NCBI GenBank assembly: GCA_035528415.1
Contig: DATKYQ010000013.1
Location: forward strand, 35,089 to 99,088
Length of the DNA stretch: 64,000 nucleotides
Direction: 5' to 3'
Source of the DNA: DATKYQ01 sp035528415
Lineage (GTDB): Bacteria > Myxococcota > B64-G9
A program made the translations under genes and the position numbers. Of this stretch, positions 9,001 through 15,606 are shown piece by piece. The notes beneath the pieces are model-generated. The model did no database searches. It saw nothing but the letters and a program-made list of their open reading frames with translations, and was not told where the DNA came from. Within the stretch, counting starts at the first letter, position 1. The number at the start of each line of letters is the position of its first letter.

Positions 9001-11585
9001 GCAAATTATACGTATTGGTGGAGGCCGATGAGTCGTCTCTCAGGGTGGGCAACTTCCGCACCCGGCTCGAGGGCATAGACGTCTTACGCTACGACCGCAC
9101 CTTCTACGGCGGGCAGCTCGTTTTAAAGAAGAAACTGGGGCGTGACTTCGAAACCGAGGTCAAGGCGCACGTGACTGACGGTTTCGAGCAGGTGCGCCAT
9201 GCTCATGCCGAACTGAATCCCACCGGCGGGTCACTCTACTACCTGCCGCATGCCTTCATCCTCGAGGGCTCTGAGCAGGTTTTTTTGACCGTCAGAGATG
9301 CCGAGAGCGGCATGATCCTGATGCGGATGCCCAAACAGCGCGACATCGACTATACCATCCGATACAGGGAAGGGCGCATCATGTTCAAAGGTCCTGTGGC
9401 ATCGACACTGGACGCAGGTGGACTTCAGACGAGCAACGACATGACGCTGACGGCCGAGGGCAATCCCGTCTCGATAGAGGTGAACTACGAGTACGAGGGC
9501 GGCCACGGGGCAGGGGAGATCTCCTGGGCTGTGCAGGCCCATCAAAGTTGGCGAGACACGATCAGGATCGGCGGAACCTACATCCGTGAGGGCAGGCTGG
9601 GCGACGACTTCGTCCTGTGGGGAACGGATCTGACGTTGAAAGATCCAAAAAACCAGGCCACCTATCTGAAGGCCGAGTTCGCCCGCAGCGCGCACACCGA
9701 CGCCGACAACTTCATCTCGTCTGACGGTGGTCTCTCGTTCAGCTCACTGGGGCCCAAGGATCCCGGCAACTATAGCCGAACCGATTCCGGAGACGCGTGG
9801 AAGATAGCCGCCGGCATTGAGTTAGCGCCGTACCTTGACAGGCGTGACCCGCTTCTGAACCTGAGCGGCTACTTCCAGTGGCTTCAGCCGGGGTTCTTCT
9901 CGAACGGCATGCTGACCGAGCAGGGGCAAAAGAAGTTCGGCGGGCGCATCGTCTACCATATCAACCGGGATGCCATGCTCGACCTGAGACATGACGGGGC
10001 GCTGTCGGTCTTTTTCACAAGCGGAACAGAGCGCGAGTTGAACCGCCAGCTGAGCCGCCTGAGCTACACCCAAAAGCTCGACCGGCTGCAACTAGGCCTT
10101 TCCTACCTGCACGCCATGAGCGAGGACAGCTCTATGGGCGCGGGCTTGCGGCACTCGGACGCCGTCGGCGCGGGAGCGGACTATCGCATCAGCAAACGCT
10201 GGCAGGCGCTCTTCAGGCAGGATGCAATCGTCAACGCCGGCGACCTGTTGGTGGATTCTTTCGGCGATCGCATGAAGACCTCGCTGGGAATCAAGTGCAA
10301 GCTGACCGATGACATCGATTTCAACCTGACCGAGCGGGTGCGCTGGTCCGGCGAAAACGCGACCGTGCTGGGATTCACCACCCGCCTGGGCGAAAAGGCC
10401 AAGATCTACACCAACGAGCGTTTTCAACTGACCGGCGCAAGGTACGTCAGCACGACGGTTCTGGGCGCCGAGGACGAGCCCTTCAAGGGGGTCAAGACGT
10501 ACGGCGAGTACCAGCTCAACGGCGCCTCCTCGGGCACAACCAACCGCGCCGTGCTGGGGCTGAACAATCATTTCAGCTGGGGTAAGGGCTGGACGGCCGA
10601 CCTGCACTACGAGCGCACCCAGGTCTTCGGCGACGGCGGCTTCGGCCCCGGGCTGCAACTCCCCGGCGGCACGGGCTCGGCCGTCCTGCCGGACGGCGTC
10701 AGCGGCGGCACGGGATTCGAGGGAGTCAGCAGTCTTTCATTGCCCGGCATGAACTCGTACGGCTCGTTCCTTTCGGGAAATTCATCCCGCGACGCCGTGG
10801 GCGCCGGTCTGGAGTTAAAGGGCGCGAAGAGTCTGAAGCTGTCTCTAAGAATCGAGTTCCGCTACGACGACGCCGACGACGACATGATAGTTAGTTCATT
10901 CAGCGGCCTTGCCAGGTCAGCAGTCAAGGATCGCCTGCAGTTCGTGGCCCTGACAGGGGTGAGTTGGAAGTGGACCGAGGACCTGAGCTTCGCCATGCAC
11001 CTGAATTTCGCAGACACCGAGGCAATCGAGACGAGCAGGGAAGGAGTAGTCTACGTCAAGGGAGACAACGAGGCCCGCATCGTCGAGGGTTCTGTCGGCA
11101 TGGCTTTCCGCCCGGTGCGCTACGATTGGCTGGCCCTGTTGTGGAAGTACACCTTCCTGCTGGAGAAGAGACCGCTGGATCTGACGGGCGGGCAGTCGGG
11201 GCAGAGCGAGAGTCATGTTTTCACGATCATGCCGATCCTGGAATTGCCGGCATTAAGGTTGCAGTTGGTCGAGAAGTTCGCCTGGAAGTATGTAAGGGAG
11301 CAGATGGAGGGGTTGCCCGACGCCTCGGGGCACACGATCTTATGGATAAACCGGCTGAACTTCCATGTGATAGCCGGTCTGGAGATTGGCGCCGAGTACC
11401 GCCTGTTGAGAAGCTTTCTGGCCGGTGACATGAAGCACGGTTTTCTGGGCGAGCTGGCCTACGTACTCATGGAAAAAGTTCGCATAGCCGCCGGCTACAA
11501 CTTCACTTCGTTTTCGGACAACGAGTTCGACCGCAACGACTACGACCACGGCGGCTTCTTCTTCCGCGTGACCGGGCAGTACTAA
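3..11585 (+). CDS. Giant DUF11-repeat surface protein with OmpA-like domain and C-terminal beta-rich region (5' partial)
   Basis: The reading frame is open to the left edge and the first codons already encode a DUF11 repeat, so the start lies outside the window. About twelve DUF11-like repeats of roughly 120 residues fill positions 3-5420, each with PGD, N-x-G, D-x-L-x-NV, GQGG and NQ landmarks. Two SdrD B-like segments (about 5437-5650 and 6590-6800), a carboxypeptidase-regulatory-like segment (5700-6050) and another DUF11 (6140-6580) follow. An OmpA-like domain spans about 7900-8220, with an EAHSDNRGG segment and the NRR of the peptidoglycan-binding fold. An Ig-like segment lies at 8450-8680. 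The last 960 residues alternate polar and aromatic residues and end in Tyr, which suggests an outer-membrane beta-barrel. The likely role is a large surface or adhesin-type protein; the function is inferred. The stop overlaps the convergent gene by 4 nt. Confidence 0.88.
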   Translation, partial: NAVATNVVVNDTLDANLENVIVGQGGLISGGVISWNLGTLDLSPAGNVTLTFSALIASPLADGTQIANQALVTAVELAGAVPSDDPATPAVDDPTLIVVHSQALITATKSVSDQNGGDAMPGDSLVYLLTVRNSGNAPATDVVVSDTLPAELTNPVPGQGGQLTGNTLTWNATTTPALSRILPGSPVVLSFTADLVMPLADETSVCNQGAISGTGFSMTLTDDPNIPGSANPTCVTVRSYPLISESTKIAVDLDGDGHFNPADRVGYQIVVHNSGTENTSNVNVSDQVDSRLQNVTVGQGGNLSGGLVSWSAATTPALANLGPGQTVTLTFEADIVLPLANGTTISNQGLITSQEIPGPIGTDDPSTPTPNDPTLIVVESAPDLGDSTKNVEDLTGDPGRVEPGDSLRYTIEVRNSGTDIAGNIVVNDAIDSHLENVVPGQGGVFDGTSITWDMAGTPALANLSPLDPPVLLTFTASVKVPTQNGTLISNQGFMRRQGDPGLVPTDDPRTAPVDDPTDVIVISASDLTAATKIAYDEGGNELPPAAQVSPGQTIDYRLVIRNDGNDTARNVVVRDPVDVSLMTVESVGQAGALMGGEVRWSYQTNPGLLATIGPGQQVNLDFSVRLNVPLDNGLPIDNQAFISADDTASEIATDDPRTAALDDPVRLIIVSAPDLTSSTKTVDDINGGAWVPGDQVRYRILVRNTGDASARNVIVSDPLDSSKLENVIPGQGGVLTGGVIRWDATTTPALAAVGLSPQGDVELTFTATIKVPLDDGTLVANQAGLVPEGLPAVLSDDPSTADIDDATIFQVASAPDLSAMTKSVSDQNGGDPSPGDALTYTITVTNEGSMIARDVVVTDAIDTANLQNVIPADGGIFGAGSITWNGASTPALTAVAPGDVLELHFNAEILPLTPGGTAIANQAFAVSQTIVNPVPSDDPATAAVDDPTLLVIVASPEFGGSAKTVQDVNAGSLLPGEDLAFSITVRNTGNTYATQVVITDALDANLVNVRPGQGGRIEAGSIVWDASSLVALSRMDPGDEVQLSFIAAVADGVADGTVIRNRAGIDCVEFVSAQQTNEVQITVSMPVLDDTQKSVVDINGAPFEPGDVVRYDINVPNSGSLAAGSVVISDSIAGIGLVEITPADGGVLSGDMIVWNIGDIAAGASVLVSFSGRIPEMTPGGTLISNQASVTAGELTQPILSDDPSTPAVDDATSFTVQAAPDLSATTKQVEDQNGGVVKPGDVLTYTLVVKNSGNTWASQVVVNDPVDTQHLEDLQPGQGGVLSGGGIRWDAVGTPALGRVGLSPDADVTLTFTARVKQDVADGTTIDNQANLNCDEVPEAKLSDDPATPAIDDPTRVTVVSAPYFVSSHKEVVDLNGGLVEPGDQLEYSLAVINTGSMPSNGTLVRDSIPSHSSYVAGSTTLNGAPLPDNAGGQSPLVSGMPVNSSRIGTPPGVVLVDDGTGAGDAVAVVTFRVKVEAGGQVCGATISNKAWIWCSQTDPLSTNLAEVTVGDCPNLNYTVKGWYLAEDHGIQGQVDPGDLVAFTINIENTGASKASNVAFSDHLPSGATYRAGSLSLDGMSLTDATDGDAGEFLQDVQTVRVQIGELNAGDKARIEFRVLVEHGPRLVNQGIAFADELPDEPTDNDGDESNGDNPTVVPVGEAQAVDLTDSRKSVEDLNGGAVLPGDELRYTIRLVNEGTSAATAIRLTDAVPQGTDYVAGSLELDGRAQSDALDADQGDYSAPARSVTFQVAELAAGADALVSFRVRIGNQVELGTIIDNFARLAADGITAFDTNHVTLTVGGAPGTGGVRGYIFIDMGDRGDDFLRDEDEALGGYRVNLYSLHDGGGDPIATGESDENGRYYLVDVEPGSYLLKAFSSTGVQVAERRLEGSDEIHADLVSDLNLPIDPSGRVFDSTSGALIGGARVTVFYDTENSLLPGEKVPLENMPYPSQQDQLTDAHGFYAFDLQADNKYRIVVQPPSPAWVFPSQSIPAGNGFASDLLNGGKVVDNDLPDPGGDTRYFLRFDLGEDVHNNHVPLDLLSSSMKLVKHVNKRVASVGDIVSYTLTLYNGSGQDLGSDWKTEGIWIKDMPAAGFAYIEGSARVDVTRVDGSLQTFGQNNTPTKSRSPGRRLDFGPYPLKASETLRVRYYMALGSDVSKGEHENRATAFIQGDLTASNQATASVRVIDDPVFDEALLIGKVFCDRNRNGRQDPGDDGVSGARVYIDTGWYAETDEFGKYHLKGIEPGLHLLKIDADTLPPGDEVIGAPAHALNLTRGIFAKLNFAVDCREIVVTASAKRQFKGPQATTAMIAGNLDDFSLAVQDRPVRLPELRLWLGRPPEAGSEDIYSFELPGGMLDNPLSFGIQAPDEKAVSRWNLEIGGPDGKPVDTMSGDGSPGDSLGWDPGRRELAPGTYTVRLSVRLKDGTQVFSAPLAFGVGILKKDVAVQIFPARLVVSGDEMKMGEVADFQSRVPVAKGGTLEIDYTQANGRRIVTNVAVEAPPKRRRVTFSGNLAHNEILLDGKKIPVALRDLDVLLVEPTIFEVRGSRDRVSSWKLLITDAKQEPLHEIAGLGSPPARISFDRYKLPGGNVLEPGWYFYRLAAKSANGEDVMTPARLFEIKHSPQRYELPADEMFIGRSARPTPRLVTELDKLTRMLTQNDRSRLKIEAHSDNRGGAVRAQKRTEYWARSIRRLLEIAKAPSDSYSLEALGASRPKLPNLGRRNMRLNRRLIFVIAGAGSGEMPRLKPSVEFKLNGESIECDAAGKFEKTLKRLPGQVLKLVWDDPDGRRLGVPVKLPGPSAARTVQAQKPVALRVVLPPEGAELRSESLLVKGTSDPGNRVEVNGKQAALDPRGNFSIRVPVRNDTREILVVATSADGRKSEVRSPVKVARNVWFLMAMADTAVAELEAGQHLDGVTKRTSTVIADKVMLHGRAVVYLKARIKGKYLFDKYRITAHFDTAKGDGEDFFRQLVDPDRYYPVYGDSAAEVQDVNARRKLYVLVEADESSLRVGNFRTRLEGIDVLRYDRTFYGGQLVLKKKLGRDFETEVKAHVTDGFEQVRHAHAELNPTGGSLYYLPHAFILEGSEQVFLTVRDAESGMILMRMPKQRDIDYTIRYREGRIMFKGPVASTLDAGGLQTSNDMTLTAEGNPVSIEVNYEYEGGHGAGEISWAVQAHQSWRDTIRIGGTYIREGRLGDDFVLWGTDLTLKDPKNQATYLKAEFARSAHTDADNFISSDGGLSFSSLGPKDPGNYSRTDSGDAWKIAAGIELAPYLDRRDPLLNLSGYFQWLQPGFFSNGMLTEQGQKKFGGRIVYHINRDAMLDLRHDGALSVFFTSGTERELNRQLSRLSYTQKLDRLQLGLSYLHAMSEDSSMGAGLRHSDAVGAGADYRISKRWQALFRQDAIVNAGDLLVDSFGDRMKTSLGIKCKLTDDIDFNLTERVRWSGENATVLGFTTRLGEKAKIYTNERFQLTGARYVSTTVLGAEDEPFKGVKTYGEYQLNGASSGTTNRAVLGLNNHFSWGKGWTADLHYERTQVFGDGGFGPGLQLPGGTGSAVLPDGVSGGTGFEGVSSLSLPGMNSYGSFLSGNSSRDAVGAGLELKGAKSLKLSLRIEFRYDDADDDMIVSSFSGLARSAVKDRLQFVALTGVSWKWTEDLSFAMHLNFADTEAIETSREGVVYVKGDNEARIVEGSVGMAFRPVRYDWLALLWKYTFLLEKRPLDLTGGQSGQSESHVFTIMPILELPALRLQLVEKFAWKYVREQMEGLPDASGHTILWINRLNFHVIAGLEIGAEYRLLRSFLAGDMKHGFLGELAYVLMEKVRIAAGYNFTSFSDNEFDRNDYDHGGFFFRVTGQY

Positions 11586-13369
11586 TCCGAAGAATGGATA
11601 ACAGCATCCAGTAGGCAGGACAGGGGCACGGCCGAAATGGCGACCAGCGGCATCAGGAAACGGTTGGAGTAGTCGGAACCGGTGATGAAGTCGTACTTGC
11701 AGTAGAACAGAAAGGTCAGCAGAGAAAATAGCAGGATCAGGGCGAAGGCGGGGCGACTCTTCTTGTAGAGTCGCCCGTAGCCGAACACGGCTAGCACGGC
11801 CGCGCCCGCGGTCGGAACCAGGCCGTGGACCTGGTCTATAAGCTGCAGGCGCAGACCGTCGAAGAATGGGTAGGCGAAACTGGCCAGATGGTCGCCGATC
11901 ACCGAGTGACCTTGCTCAATCACCCATACTCGCGAATAGGACGTGACCCATGGAGCGCCGAATTGATACCAGTTGAAGGCGGCGAAAGCTCCAAGCGAAA
12001 TGGTACAGCCGATGCAATAACGCAGGCAGGTCTTCCAGTCGCGTATTACAATTAGCATAACTCCCGCCGCCAGCAGTCCTATGGCGTTGGGTAACTTGGT
12101 CCAGACCGCAAGGCCGAAAAACAATCCGGCAAGCAGGCCTCTCCCGGTTAGAACCGCACCCATAGCAGCGACAAGCAACAAGGCTGCCAGGATGTCGGCC
12201 GAATAGGAGTAGGCGAAATGGTGGAAAAGGGGGGTGATGCCGACAAGCACCGCGGCGACGCAGGCGGCGCCGGAACTAGCATACATGGCAGCCACTCGAC
12301 GCATGGCCACGATTAATGCAAGCAGGACCAGCAGGTTGAAGATCAGCAGGCCGAACCCTCCCCAGGCTGCGTAGAATGGAAGCGACAGGAAAGGCAGCAC
12401 CAGGGTGTGCTTGGGATACCATTCTCCCCGCGATCCACGCGCGATGTTGCTGTCGTACATGCCGATATTCGTCCAGGAATGGGGGTTCTCGAATATCGAC
12501 GGGTCGGATTGGTTGCGCTGATCGAGGTCGAAATCGTGCAGGATCGAGATGACAATGTTGGCGTAGTAGGGCGAGTCGCCCTTCATGTACGGCTCGTGCG
12601 GCAGGCGGACCGCAATGGTCTGGACGTAGAACCCGAGGCAAAGCAACACACAGACGGCGTCAAGAACAACGGGTGATCGAATGATTCTTATGAAAAACGC
12701 ACCTCGTATCTTACTGTCGCGCACAAGGTCGCAAATACTCGCCCATCTCGCCCATAGCCGCAGGATCGCGGCGGCCAGTAACAAGAGCAGGCCCAGAACA
12801 CCTACCAGCGTTCGCAGCAGATTTGAATGCCTTGCGGCCGTGAGATCGAAGCTCGCCCTTGGCACCGGCATCAATAGATCGAGGGGGATTTCTCGAAAAG
12901 ACGACTCACCCGGAGGCTTCCATCTGACCCGCAAGAAACTGTCTCCGACACCCTGGGAATACTGCAACCTGACAGCGTGTTCCCCCGACGCGAGCTGCAG
13001 CGAGCCTTCTTTCCGCCTGCGGACATGTACGCCGCCGTTGGCGACCACAGGCCGATCGTCGATCCACAGGCTCGAGCCGTCGTCGGAATCGAGCAAAAAT
13101 CCGTAACTGCCCTGGGTCACAATCTGTATGAAACCTTCAAAGCTGACGGAGTAGTTTGACTGGTTCGAAGACGCCAGGTTGCCGTCCAGCGATAGTTCCC
13201 AACTCCTGACGTCTCTGACCAGGACAGGCGCTCCCTGAAAGCGTGCCTTGGCGTAATAACTCGCACGCAGACCGTGGCCGGCGTCGCCCTGGGGACGCGC
13301 CAGAAAAACGATCAGAGCCGCGGCCAGAAGGATCAGCGATAGCAGCGGTGATCGCATGGCCTTGCTCAC
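11582..13369 (-). CDS. PA14 domain-containing GT-C-like integral membrane protein
   Basis: An N-terminal membrane segment (LLSLILLAAALIVFLA) is followed by a PA14-like domain at about residues 20-175, with a FLLDSDDGSSLWID core. A polytopic region with about ten hydrophobic helices comes next. The motif MKGDSPYY after the first membrane helix of that region resembles the acidic loop of GT-C glycosyltransferases of the ArnT/GT39 type, which use polyprenyl-phosphate sugars. PA14 is usually a carbohydrate-binding module. The proposed start is the GTG at 13369: it overlaps the upstream TGA stop as GTGA and has GGGAG five bases upstream. An ATG start at 13396 would overlap the upstream gene by 31 nt. 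This gene and 13366-15048 look co-transcribed. The enzyme activity is inferred from fold only. Confidence 0.8.
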   Translation of the reverse strand: MSKAMRSPLLSLILLAAALIVFLARPQGDAGHGLRASYYAKARFQGAPVLVRDVRSWELSLDGNLASSNQSNYSVSFEGFIQIVTQGSYGFLLDSDDGSSLWIDDRPVVANGGVHVRRRKEGSLQLASGEHAVRLQYSQGVGDSFLRVRWKPPGESSFREIPLDLLMPVPRASFDLTAARHSNLLRTLVGVLGLLLLLAAAILRLWARWASICDLVRDSKIRGAFFIRIIRSPVVLDAVCVLLCLGFYVQTIAVRLPHEPYMKGDSPYYANIVISILHDFDLDQRNQSDPSIFENPHSWTNIGMYDSNIARGSRGEWYPKHTLVLPFLSLPFYAAWGGFGLLIFNLLVLLALIVAMRRVAAMYASSGAACVAAVLVGITPLFHHFAYSYSADILAALLLVAAMGAVLTGRGLLAGLFFGLAVWTKLPNAIGLLAAGVMLIVIRDWKTCLRYCIGCTISLGAFAAFNWYQFGAPWVTSYSRVWVIEQGHSVIGDHLASFAYPFFDGLRLQLIDQVHGLVPTAGAAVLAVFGYGRLYKKSRPAFALILLFSLLTFLFYCKYDFITGSDYSNRFLMPLVAISAVPLSCLLDAVIHSSD

Positions 13370-15048
13370 GGGATCTCCCATAGCTGCGTGCCCCACTGGT
13401 CGGCGCGCTTCACCAGACCGAGCGCCGGCAACTGCCTGACCGCCCGGTGACCGCAGGGGACAATAAAGTAACGCAGGTGCAGATCCGCGGCATCCCGCCT
13501 GACGCGCTCCGGTGCAAGACGAATCTCGCCGCGCAATGCCCTCAGTAGCTGTGTATGGCGAACGAAGTCGAGCGCCTTGCGTGTTGTTCTCGAGGCGTAG
13601 CCGCCGATCATCCGGTGCTGGTGGCCGGTCTGGCGTAAGAGTGCCTGGTTGGGATCGCCGATGTCATATACTACCGTGTCTACCGGAGATTTTTCGATCT
13701 CTTGTGTGAAATCGGGAAGAGCCACGGTAGACGACTCGATCGGGTGGGGGAGCAATTCGGCGAGCACTAGTAATATGACCGCCGCCGCGCCGATATGGCG
13801 TCGGTGCAGGATCCAGATTTTCCCATCACCCAGACGAGCCAGCAAGGCATCCAGTCCGCAAGCAGCCAGTACGGCGAAGGCCACAATTGTGATCACCTGC
13901 CAGCGCACCGGCGCTCCGCTCATACCAAGTACGGGAAAGATTTTATCAAGAAGCTTGTAGGGCAGGGGAACGGCGTCGAGGATACGCCCGCCCCAATGTA
14001 GCACCGGCCCAAGCGAGAGCAACATGCCGCAAAGAGCGATTCCGGCCCAGCCCCACGGGCGGTCACCGCGCTTTCGCATAACAAACGCCAAGATGGCCAG
14101 AGCGATGACCGAGTAGCCGATGTACTGGTTGCACTCGGCCGAGTTGCCGGTCCATTTTCTCCAGATGTCGATAAACAGCGGACCGTAGGCCGACACCCAG
14201 GGTGGGATGAAAAAAGACTGCAGGTCAGCAGACCAGAAGCGCGCGTCGTGGGCCGGAACGAGATCGAGCCGCAGGTAACTCGCCAGCATGGCCGTAAGAA
14301 GTACGCCGGCGGTTGCCATGAAGACCCCGGCCCCGGCTCCAATCGCAAACAGGAATTTTCGATCAAGAACGCGGCGGTGCTCCCTGACGAGTTTTAGGCA
14401 CGCTATCAGACCGGCCATGACCAGGCCGGCCAGCAAGTAGTAGAACGAGCAGAAGGTCGTCAACGCAAGAGACACACCCATCCAGATCCCGTCTGTGATC
14501 TTGCGACTACGGAAGCTTCTGACCAGGAAAAACAAGAAAAGCGGCAGCCACTCCATGGCGACTAGCTGCAGGTGGCCTTGTGCATGCGCGAAATGAAAGG
14601 GCGAGAAGGTAAAGACGCAACCTGCCAGAAAGGCAGCCAAGCGATTTTTGAAAAGTTCGTGTGCCAGGAGATACATCGTGAATCCCGATGCCGCGAAGGA
14701 GAACAGGAAAACCAGGTTGTAGGCGGCGGGTTGACCGCAGACGAGATCGAAAGGCATAGCCAGCAAGCAGTTGAAAGGGTTCAGCGTGTGGAACAAAAGT
14801 GTATGGCCGTGCGGATAGTGAAGCATGTCGGTGAAATAAGGATTGTGTCCCGAAAGCAGTGCATGCTTGAACCACCACATGTTCCACAGGTTCTGAAAAC
14901 CATCACCGCCGTGCCCGGCTATATCCGTCGTAAAATGTGCCAGTACCCGGTAAGCATACAGACAACTCAGAACGAGGTAGGCTGCGGCGGCCGCCAGGTT
15001 TTCCAGGTTGCGGCCAAACCATGAACTATGCGCCACTCTCTCGGACAA
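13366..15048 (-). CDS. Polytopic membrane protein, GT-C/YfhO-like
   Basis: The roughly 560-residue protein has about eleven hydrophobic helices and a loop, GGDGFQNLWNMWW, after the first one, then YPHGHTLLFHT. This resembles GT-C glycosyltransferases and YfhO-type membrane proteins that act in envelope glycosylation. The C-terminal third (PHPIESSTVALPDF onward) is soluble and probably extracytoplasmic. Two starts are possible. The ATG at 15075 has no visible ribosome site, while TTG at 15048 follows GGAGG by 4 nt; the TTG was chosen, not firmly. The gene is followed with a 4-nt overlap by the PA14/GT-C gene, so the pair may modify the same glycan or surface protein. The substrate cannot be read from the sequence. 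Confidence 0.78.
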   Translation of the reverse strand: MSERVAHSSWFGRNLENLAAAAAYLVLSCLYAYRVLAHFTTDIAGHGGDGFQNLWNMWWFKHALLSGHNPYFTDMLHYPHGHTLLFHTLNPFNCLLAMPFDLVCGQPAAYNLVFLFSFAASGFTMYLLAHELFKNRLAAFLAGCVFTFSPFHFAHAQGHLQLVAMEWLPLFLFFLVRSFRSRKITDGIWMGVSLALTTFCSFYYLLAGLVMAGLIACLKLVREHRRVLDRKFLFAIGAGAGVFMATAGVLLTAMLASYLRLDLVPAHDARFWSADLQSFFIPPWVSAYGPLFIDIWRKWTGNSAECNQYIGYSVIALAILAFVMRKRGDRPWGWAGIALCGMLLSLGPVLHWGGRILDAVPLPYKLLDKIFPVLGMSGAPVRWQVITIVAFAVLAACGLDALLARLGDGKIWILHRRHIGAAAVILLVLAELLPHPIESSTVALPDFTQEIEKSPVDTVVYDIGDPNQALLRQTGHQHRMIGGYASRTTRKALDFVRHTQLLRALRGEIRLAPERVRRDAADLHLRYFIVPCGHRAVRQLPALGLVKRADQWGTQLWEIP

Positions 15049-15093
15049 GTTGCCTCCAAAACACGGGAACGGCATCAAAATCGCATGGACAGG

Positions 15094-15122
15094 GGTGTAT
15101 GGTCAAATAAGTGTCTTGTCAA
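15094..15122 (-). promoter_or_regulatory. Candidate sigma-70 promoter for the GT-C-like pair
   Basis: Read on the minus strand, TTGACA (15122-15117) is followed after 17 nt by TACACC (15099-15094). The -35 is perfect and the -10 is weak. Its -35 overlaps that of the divergent plus-strand promoter. Confidence 0.35.
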
Positions 15123-15144
15123 ACAGGCATCCGTACGTTAAATT
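15116..15144 (+). promoter_or_regulatory. Candidate sigma-70 promoter for the PPC/DUF296 gene
   Basis: TTGTCA (15116-15121) and TAAATT (15139-15144) are separated by 17 nt. Transcription would begin near 15151, leaving a 19-nt leader that contains the AAGGAGG ribosome site of the gene at 15170. Confidence 0.55.
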
Positions 15145-15169
15145 TGTAGGCTGGCACAAGGAGGACGAT

Positions 15170-15592
15170 ATGAAGTCTTTCGCATTCAAGAAATGCAGGT
15201 ATTTCCTGGGGCGACTGGAGCGCGGCGCCGACATCCTGGCGGGCTTGACCGCTTTCTGCAACACCGAAGACATCGAGGCTGGAACCATCAGTGCCATCGG
15301 AGCCGTAGAAAGCGGCGGCGTAGGCTACTTCGACCAGGCCGCCTCTGAGTACCGCGAGATGCGCTTCGACCAGGGTATGGAGATCGCCTCGTTGACGGGC
15401 AACATTTCGCTCAGGGACGGCAAGGTTTTCTTGCATTGCCACGTGCTCCTGGCCGACGAGCAGGGCCGCTGCTTCGGCGGACACCTGCTCGATGGCAACA
15501 TCGCCTTTGCCTGCGAGTTCAGCATTCAGGCGCTCACGGGAGAACCCCCGTTACGGCTTCCTGACGAGGCAACTGGGTTGTTTCTCTGGTAA
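15170..15592 (+). CDS. PPC/DUF296 domain protein
   Basis: The 140-residue protein fits the single-domain PPC (DUF296) family, with the characteristic GTISAIGAV near residues 38-46, a FLHCHVLLAD segment and the GGHLLDG turn. Bacterial members form compact trimers and some carry clustered histidines that may bind metal; plant members are fused to AT-hooks and bind DNA. The biochemical role of bacterial forms is not well established. The start at 15170 is supported by AAGGAGG seven bases upstream, whereas the frame also extends to 15008 without a ribosome site. The gene is monocistronic, transcribed divergently from the GT-C pair, and ends 14 nt before the convergent FrzS-like gene. Confidence 0.85.
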   Translation: MKSFAFKKCRYFLGRLERGADILAGLTAFCNTEDIEAGTISAIGAVESGGVGYFDQAASEYREMRFDQGMEIASLTGNISLRDGKVFLHCHVLLADEQGRCFGGHLLDGNIAFACEFSIQALTGEPPLRLPDEATGLFLW

Positions 15593-15606
15593 AATATTGT
15601 GAGGCT

